Assembly: GCA_037576215.1 (NCBI GenBank)
Contig: JBANDB010000016.1
Span: forward strand, 1,736,001 to 1,800,000
Source of the DNA: Armillaria gallica
Taxonomy: Eukaryota; Basidiomycota; Agaricomycetes; Agaricales; Physalacriaceae
Reading direction: 5' to 3'
Length of the DNA: 64,000 nucleotides
Position numbers and translations under genes: made by a program. Positions 58,261 to 64,000 of the stretch are shown piece after piece; position 1 is the stretch's first letter, and each line of letters starts with the position of its first letter. The notes under the pieces are model-generated. The model was not told the DNA's origin. It saw only the letters and a list, made by a program, of their open reading frames with translations, and did not search any database.

Positions 58261-60434
58261 TATGGGGATTTTGGGAGCTATGTGGTGGTTTCTAGGCGTA
58301 TCAGCGTCTTACAGGTAAGAACCATTCAGAAGAGCCCATACAGTATTCAGATGATGATAAATTAATCCATCATCGTAGTCATCGGGGATACTCCTCACCG
58401 ATATGATTTGCTACTACGGCGTTTCATTTCCGTCTTATAAGACAGGTTCTACCGAAGCTGGGAGCGGCATGGCGCGGAACCGGTGATAAACTCATTAATC
58501 AGTGTTTGAAGAATCCGAGTAAGACGATATGCTATTTTTATTGTGTTCATTGTTGACGGTGTTCATTAGGCAAGAGCATAGTATCGTCAGTGGATCGCAC
58601 AGTGTGGCTGCGTGTAATCTTCAACGAGGCGTATGCAAAGCTTTGGAGGTAACCATCCGGTTGTAGGTACATCTTTCTTTCAAATCGAATCTCATTCTCA
58701 CGTTATACTTGTGATTGTAGGTGCTTGATCGTCGAGCGGCGATCAAGTCCTCGGTTGATGCACGACCCCCTTCCATTCGGATATAACGGCGCAGTCGCAG
58801 GACGATCCAAGTTATAGAGATAGCCCCAGTCGTCGCGATAGCCGACCGGGACCTTCGACCTCACACTAATGCAGAGACAACACGTCGGTTTGGCGTGGCA
58901 TTATATTGGGCTACGGATGATACAAGAAAACCGTGTAAACGAGTCCTGTGAAGGGTGACCTTCCATTGTTAGTGGTTGTACAACAGGCTATAGAAAATCA
59001 ATCGGCCAGGAGATGGGAAGGAGAAGCGTAGAAAAACGCACGATTGCTCGCGAACTCGGAAGCGCTCTCTTATATTCATGCCAATACTCCATCCGCCTAT
59101 CGTGTTCGCTAGTTGAACTTCCATTAGAGAGGTCCAGACGAAACGGCTTGGCACGGATGGAGTTCGCTGTACTTAGAGTGTGACGCGATGTCCATCATCT
59201 CGATCTTCTGTCCACCTGGCGAATCAGATGAATCGAAAGCCCTCATTCAAGGCTGTATGGCCGACCGAACACTTTGAACTGCCTTGTAGAGTCACGGTAT
59301 CGAAGTGCAATATGGAGCTCTGGTGCTCCGAAAGGACACACACCGCAGAGACGATATCAGTCTGCAGAAATGATCACTTGGGAAGAAAATGGAAAGGATT
59401 CGAGATGATGTACTATATGCCTTCAGAAGGCAGTAGTAAAGGTCCTCAATCATTATGAGCTCTCGGAACATTATGAAGGTGGTTCTCGATTGTGCTCAAA
59501 CATGCGAAGAGCGACCTCCACAATGTCCCTCTGATTCCACTCGTGTCCAAAGGCTATGTATGAGTTGATCAATATTCTCCATCACAAATCTTCCCATCGT
59601 CAAATCACTGGACGAGCTCCACAATCATGCGCGTGGCGCTGGGTGGTAGTAAGTGAAGTGGATTGTGGCAAGGACGTGTAGCGGTCGTCCCTGCTCTCAT
59701 ATACGCTCCCACTTTCTCTGCACCTAGCTTTGGTACCACGCATTACTGGGCATGTTGGCTTCACAGGAAAGGAACTAGACCTTGCTAGGATAGCACATAT
59801 TCACCTAGGTGGCCAGGAGAACTTCGAAGATCAGCCGATATGATGAACTTACCGTGATACATTGTAAGTACAGCGACATCATTCTCTTCTCATTTGTCAC
59901 TTTACGTACCAGAACAGCGATCATAATACCCACACGCTCGTGTATCAACGCTGTGGTCAACTTCTGTCGTCTCTGAAGCTGGTATCACAAGCTGTTGTGC
60001 ACGCGTCGGATGATAATCTGAAGCATGCATGAGGTCGACTGTGATTAACACGCTGTCGTTGTGATAACCGCATTGATTCCCCCTCTATACTTTCACCCCC
60101 GCCTTATTTATGCCCTGTTTTGGCACCACGGATTCTGTCGCAGACTCATAGGGTGTGCCAGAAGGGAATCGTGGCATCTAGGAGAATTGCACACCCGACC
60201 CGCCATTTCTGAGGGTACTATGATGTGATCCCAGAACAACAATTATGCTCATCATCATTGCCACTTCTATCGGGGTCTTGATGCCCTCGGAGGATGGTGG
60301 TGCGGAGATGGATGAATCATGATCAGCTACCGGGAGATGGGAGTCCCACTTGCGGTGAATATGCCGTAACAAGTTTGAATCGTGCTGTCAAGTTTGAAGA
60401 GCAGGTATTTTTGAATGAGACAGGGTGCACCCCT
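58261..60434. other. No gene recognised
   Basis: Short ORFs (58969-59154 -, 59180-59458 +, 60178-60372 -) without motifs. Confidence 0.4.
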
Positions 60435-60440
60435 TATATA
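60435..60440 (+). promoter_or_regulatory. TATA box of membrane-protein paralogue
   Basis: TATATA (in CCTTATATAGCG) 61 bp before the start codon at 60501, a normal distance for a fungal TATA promoter. Confidence 0.5.
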
Positions 60441-60500
60441 GCGAGGCGGATAACGCTCAGCAACAACCTCCGTGTTCACCACTATTTCTTTTCCTCTGAG

Positions 60501-61804
60501 ATGACTTCTCTAGCAAATCTCACTGATGCTGATATCACTCTCATGTTACAATCCCTTGATGAAGAATTGAATTCAAACGTACTCTATTCTCTATTGCACG
60601 ATGTGCATGTTTGCTTTTCAACTTGAGAGGCACTCTCATCTGACACGCACTACTTAGGCCTATACACCGGTGTCTGCTTTGTAACCCTGTGGAATATCTG
60701 TAAGTGTGAGGCTTACTCCGGTGTTCAAGCCAAAAGTCAATGACTCTACAGATAATGCAAAGTCGCGATCCACTGGGCAAGTCATGGTCACCATTATAAT
60801 ACTCCTCTACATTGCGTCCTGTGTTGTTTTTTCCATTTCCTGGTCTCTTGTGTCCTCTGTGTTCATTGACCATGGGCAAGATTTGCTGTCAGCATTTACG
60901 AGGCTTGCTGTTGGTCTCAGTAAATCAACATTGGTGATGCAGGGTACTGCAGGTGCAATATGTACTGCCCTCGCTGACTCAACCATGGCAAGTCTCTGAT
61001 TATGCTGGAAACTTTCTCTTCTCTTACTAGTTCATCACCTAGGTTTGGCGGTGTTGGCAGGTCTGGGGACGGCGCTGGTTGATTATCCTCCTTCCTACCA
61101 TTTTACTGATTTCTGCCTTGGGTATGTCGCCTCTGTCTTCTGTTTAAGATTCCTGGAATCTCACATTAAGGTTTTTTACTGTACAAGTGTTCAAAGGCAT
61201 CTACACACGGCTACTGACCACCATGATTGAAGTAAACACCGCAAATTTACTGATCCCAGTACTTTATGCATCCTTTATGTTGGCTACAACCCTGTGCTGC
61301 ACACTGCTTATTATATTTCGAATTTTGACTGTTAGAAGAACAGGGCAGGGCAGTCTTGGACCATACAGGCGTGTTGTGGAACTGTTGGTTGAGTCTGCAG
61401 CATCTTATGCTGTATGCTTGGTCATATACGTGGCTTTCTATGCTCGTGATAGCAAGGCATCAATTTATGCTGATGTCATAGCCGCAAATGCAAGGGTGCG
61501 TAAAAGTCTTCTCCGAGTCATCAATTAATTATCTAACAAATATGGTGTCCAGGGAATTGCCCCGACATTCCTTGCTGGACGAGTTGCAGCAGGCCACGCT
61601 CATCCAGATGACTCCTGGGACGAAGGTGTAATATCATCGCTTCGCTTTGGACAAGGCCATTCCCGGGATGATACAGAGAGTCTCGAGTCCGACGATGACC
61701 TCGAAGCTCAGGTGGATAGAGGGGACCAGCCTGAGCATTCTTTGACCGACAGTAAGGAAAATCAGGAAAATGTGACACCGACAGATGATGACAGAGGGAC
61801 TTAG
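60501..61804 (+). CDS. Multi-pass membrane protein, diverged paralogue
   Basis: Same family and exon layout as 16701-17975. Exon 1 starts MTSLANLTDADITLMLQSLD; then YTGVCFVTLWNIY | NAKSRSTGQ; VTIIILLYIASCVVFSISW; AGAICTALADSTM | VWRCWQVWGRRWLIILLP; LYASFMLATTLCCTLLIIF; VESAASYAVCLVIYVAFYAR; and a tail with RVAAGHAHPDDSWDE, ending at 61804. Intron 3 appears to use a GC donor (GCAAGT at 60988). The exon 1 / exon 2 join is not clean: the obvious GT (60603) with the AG at 60657 leaves a 2-base frame mismatch. So either exon 1 is spliced differently or it carries a small indel. Confidence 0.8.
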
Positions 61805-62590
61805 AACGACAAAGATTAGGACACAATTGTCACAGTACCGAGGCTTACATGACTGTCCTTTGTTTGAGACTCTTATTAGTTCATTTTATTACCGGTATCT
61901 GTACGCTTATACCATTAATTGTACCTGCGCAATTTGAAAAGCCGCCAGTTTCATCTGAAAGTGTGAGCGTATTGCCAGATAGCCACGGTCCCTCCGGTCG
62001 CTGTTCAGAAGGCTAGGCCCTGTTCAGATGAGAACAGTCACTGTCACACGTTCCATGCTGAATTGGGCTGCATTTCTATGCGTACCTAAGTAAAAAAATC
62101 AAAATCAACGATAATATAAACACACCTTTAAGCATAGTAATTTCGTCGTAAGTTGCTGGTGCATCCGTGCTTTGTAGAGCAGATGTGCTGCATAGGTGAT
62201 GAGCATGCCGCCGCCAACAAAACGGACATAAACACTTACCAAAATCCGTAAGTTTTACCCTCCCCGCATGTCGTATCAATTAATGTTCCGCTCCCAGGAC
62301 TCGAATATGTGCTGTCGCAATAAAACTGGCCCCCTGAGATTCAAACCAGCTGGTCACTCTCCTAAAGGCTCCGGCACCATGAGCACGTCAGCTCGACGAT
62401 GACACTACTTATGAGGTATTAGTCGAAGCATACAGCAGGGAATATAATACTTACCTGAAATTCCTGCCTTAGATAGTCGTGCGGACAAGGTGGAGATGAT
62501 GTAGAAGACTGCAGACCTCGTCAATATAGCATCACGGATAGAAACAGAACCTGACTTACCAAAGTCCTGCTCCTTCTCCTGATTATCGGT
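61805..62590. other. No gene recognised
   Basis: 3' flank of the membrane-protein paralogue, with only short frames. Confidence 0.4.
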
Positions 62591-62886
62591 CTAGTCTCCC
62601 GCAATTCCTCTCCCTGGAAATCGATACATCACACACCCAGACAACGTTTGTAGCTCGTACATTGGTGTGCAGCGCGGAATGCTTGAATATTGCTCGGCGA
62701 GTTTTGATATATCGTATTGGTGCGGAGCGACGTGTTGGTGACAAGAGCCGTCCTCACACTTGGCTGCCTTTGACTTGGTATGAGACACCCCCCGCATACA
62801 TCTAATCCGTCGCCCCCTCGGCTTCCACCGCCACAACGTAGCGATCCAGCACCGTTCACGTCCTCGCTCACCGGATGTCGATACAT
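62591..62886 (-). other. ORF fragments, unassigned
   Basis: Two overlapping minus frames, one with PSQRQPSVRTALVTNTSL, which loosely recalls 52930-52980 (TQRQPTARTSLVTDSS). Not enough for a gene call. Confidence 0.25.
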
Positions 62887-63437
62887 CGCATCAAAGCAAA
62901 ACTTGTTCTTCTCACAAAAAAGCTTAAACTTTGCTGCTCGGGGTTCGACGCATCGTTAGACTGGAGTGATGTGTGCTTGAGGACGCCCTCATCCTCGGCT
63001 TGCGCACTTCCCGAATCTGCACACAGCTAGTAATACTCCGACCCTCCATCTCCATCCCATCTCGCATTAGCCGCCTATCGATACGTCTCCTGTCAATGGA
63101 TGGCGGTAACTGGGGCCAGCATTGCGTTGTACAGCGCAGCTGCGTGGAAGTGGTAGGACGGCGTGGAGAACAAAGAGGATGTGCTATGGGTCTGTGCTCA
63201 GTATAGGCCGCCGTGGATATTATTTAACGCACCTCATGAGTCAATTTTCCCTCTGAAAACCTTGGGGAATCGATGTGATTGTCGAGGATGGTGTTGGGTA
63301 GGAGACAAGATGGACGTCATCAAAAGTCAGAAGCGGAGAGTTTGTGAGAGACGCGAATGAAAGGTATTTCCCTTCAAATTGAGGGAGAGCTGACATAGGC
63401 GTCGCGAGTGTTTGTTCGCTAATGAGACCGCCAGTTA

Positions 63438-63959
63438 CTAGAACTGTGACGCTTCCAATTCTGCAGCTGGGGGTGTAGTTATGTCAGTCGCCGGCCTTAT
63501 CCGAGTCGTAGGCAATGCGCTGAGAAGGGAAGATCTGGTGTAATCAGCCACGCCTCGTTCTGTTTCGTCTAAGGTCTTCTCCCCGTGCCAATATTTTTTC
63601 GACTGTGTCGTTGGCTCTGCCCCACACATAACACGCATCCAACAGTAAAGAAACCCACATACCACATTGTGATCTTTGCTGGTATCGGTTCCCACTAAAT
63701 ACGCCAGATTGCCAACCTCCGTCAACTTCGCCTTCCAATGGTCGTATATGCGCTCCGCATTGGTCGACAACGCACAAGACCTTTGGACCAAATCCATGAG
63801 GATGTTCGGAGCTGGTCTTTGGTTTTGGTTTTGAACCGCTAGACTCGAATTCGATCTCAAATGACGACACATGCAACAAAATATATAGGGACTTTCCAAT
63901 ACAGTCACCACGAACAGCAATGAGTGCGGCTTTGCTTCACCTCTCAGTGCGAGATTCAT
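63438..63959 (-). CDS. Hypothetical ORF, 173 codons
   Basis: The longest unexplained open frame near the right end. It contains HLRSNSSLAVQNQNQRPAPN, TNAERIYDHWKAKLTEVGNL, LVGTDTSKDHNVVCGF and WMRVMCGAEPTTQSKKYW. An overlapping minus frame (63544-63879) is also open, so strand-frame choice is uncertain; an intron near HNV|VCGF is possible. No family recognised. Confidence 0.3.
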   Translation of the reverse strand: MNLALRGEAKPHSLLFVVTVLESPYIFCCMCRHLRSNSSLAVQNQNQRPAPNILMDLVQRSCALSTNAERIYDHWKAKLTEVGNLAYLVGTDTSKDHNVVCGFLYCWMRVMCGAEPTTQSKKYWHGEKTLDETERGVADYTRSSLLSALPTTRIRPATDITTPPAAELEASQF

Positions 63960-64000
63960 TTACATTTTTCAAAGACATGAAACCGACCTTCTTTGGCATA

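Noticed and set aside
52913..62886. Homology between 52930-52980 (+) and 62770-62820 (-) from the QRQP...RT.LVT string
   Set aside because: The match covers only about 16 residues and does not extend on either side.

Overview
The window looks like a repeat-rich, gene-poor stretch of a basidiomycete (probably Agaricomycete) nuclear genome. The reasons are: multi-exon genes with very short GT-AG introns (about 49-60 bp); a chromodomain-bearing Ty3/gypsy retroelement whose decay is concentrated at CpG sites; a glycoside hydrolase family 128 (GH128) beta-glucanase; and a multi-pass membrane protein family I associate with mushroom-forming fungi. Nothing prokaryotic is present (no operons, Shine-Dalgarno sites or CRISPR). 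All family names come from reading translations by eye; no search was run.

The backbone is a tandem array of a roughly 10-11 kb unit. Copy 1 lies at 1-259 plus 16169-25395, copy 2 at about 30438-41342 and copy 3 at about 41533-52830. Part of the unit recurs in diverged form at about 54780-56960. In order, a unit carries: (i) a decayed cysteine-rich small protein gene (+); (ii) a six-exon, 333-aa multi-pass membrane protein gene (+); (iii) a conserved but unassigned tract; (iv) a 115-aa single-TM ORF (+), open only in copy 3; (v) a GH128 gene (-), apparently intact in all three copies; (vi) a tract with the N-terminal remnant of a 2OG-Fe(II)-oxygenase-like gene (+). A more distant paralogue of the membrane protein lies alone at 60501-61804.

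Each copy has been broken up differently. Copy 1 is split by a 15.9-kb insertion (260-16168) flanked by TACGGG. That insertion holds an unassigned basidiomycete gene remnant, the C-terminal half of a PDR-type ABC transporter pseudogene, and a chromovirus (8053-13968) sitting inside an exon of the transporter. Copy 2 has lost about 537 bp, including exon 1 of the membrane gene. It has gained a 905-bp insertion, itself invaded by a hAT-like MITE, and a second hAT-like MITE; both MITEs have perfect 8-bp target duplications. Copy 3 carries a 1.0-kb insertion with a 612-bp foldback element, and its 5' boundary sequence differs from that of copy 2.

Between copies 1 and 2 lies about 5 kb of spacer (25396-30437) with one recognisable gene remnant, which recurs inverted at 57740-58260. 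From 53 kb to the right end are gene fragments without assigned function, apart from the membrane-protein paralogue. The best candidates for working genes are the three GH128 copies and the membrane-protein genes of copies 1 and 3.
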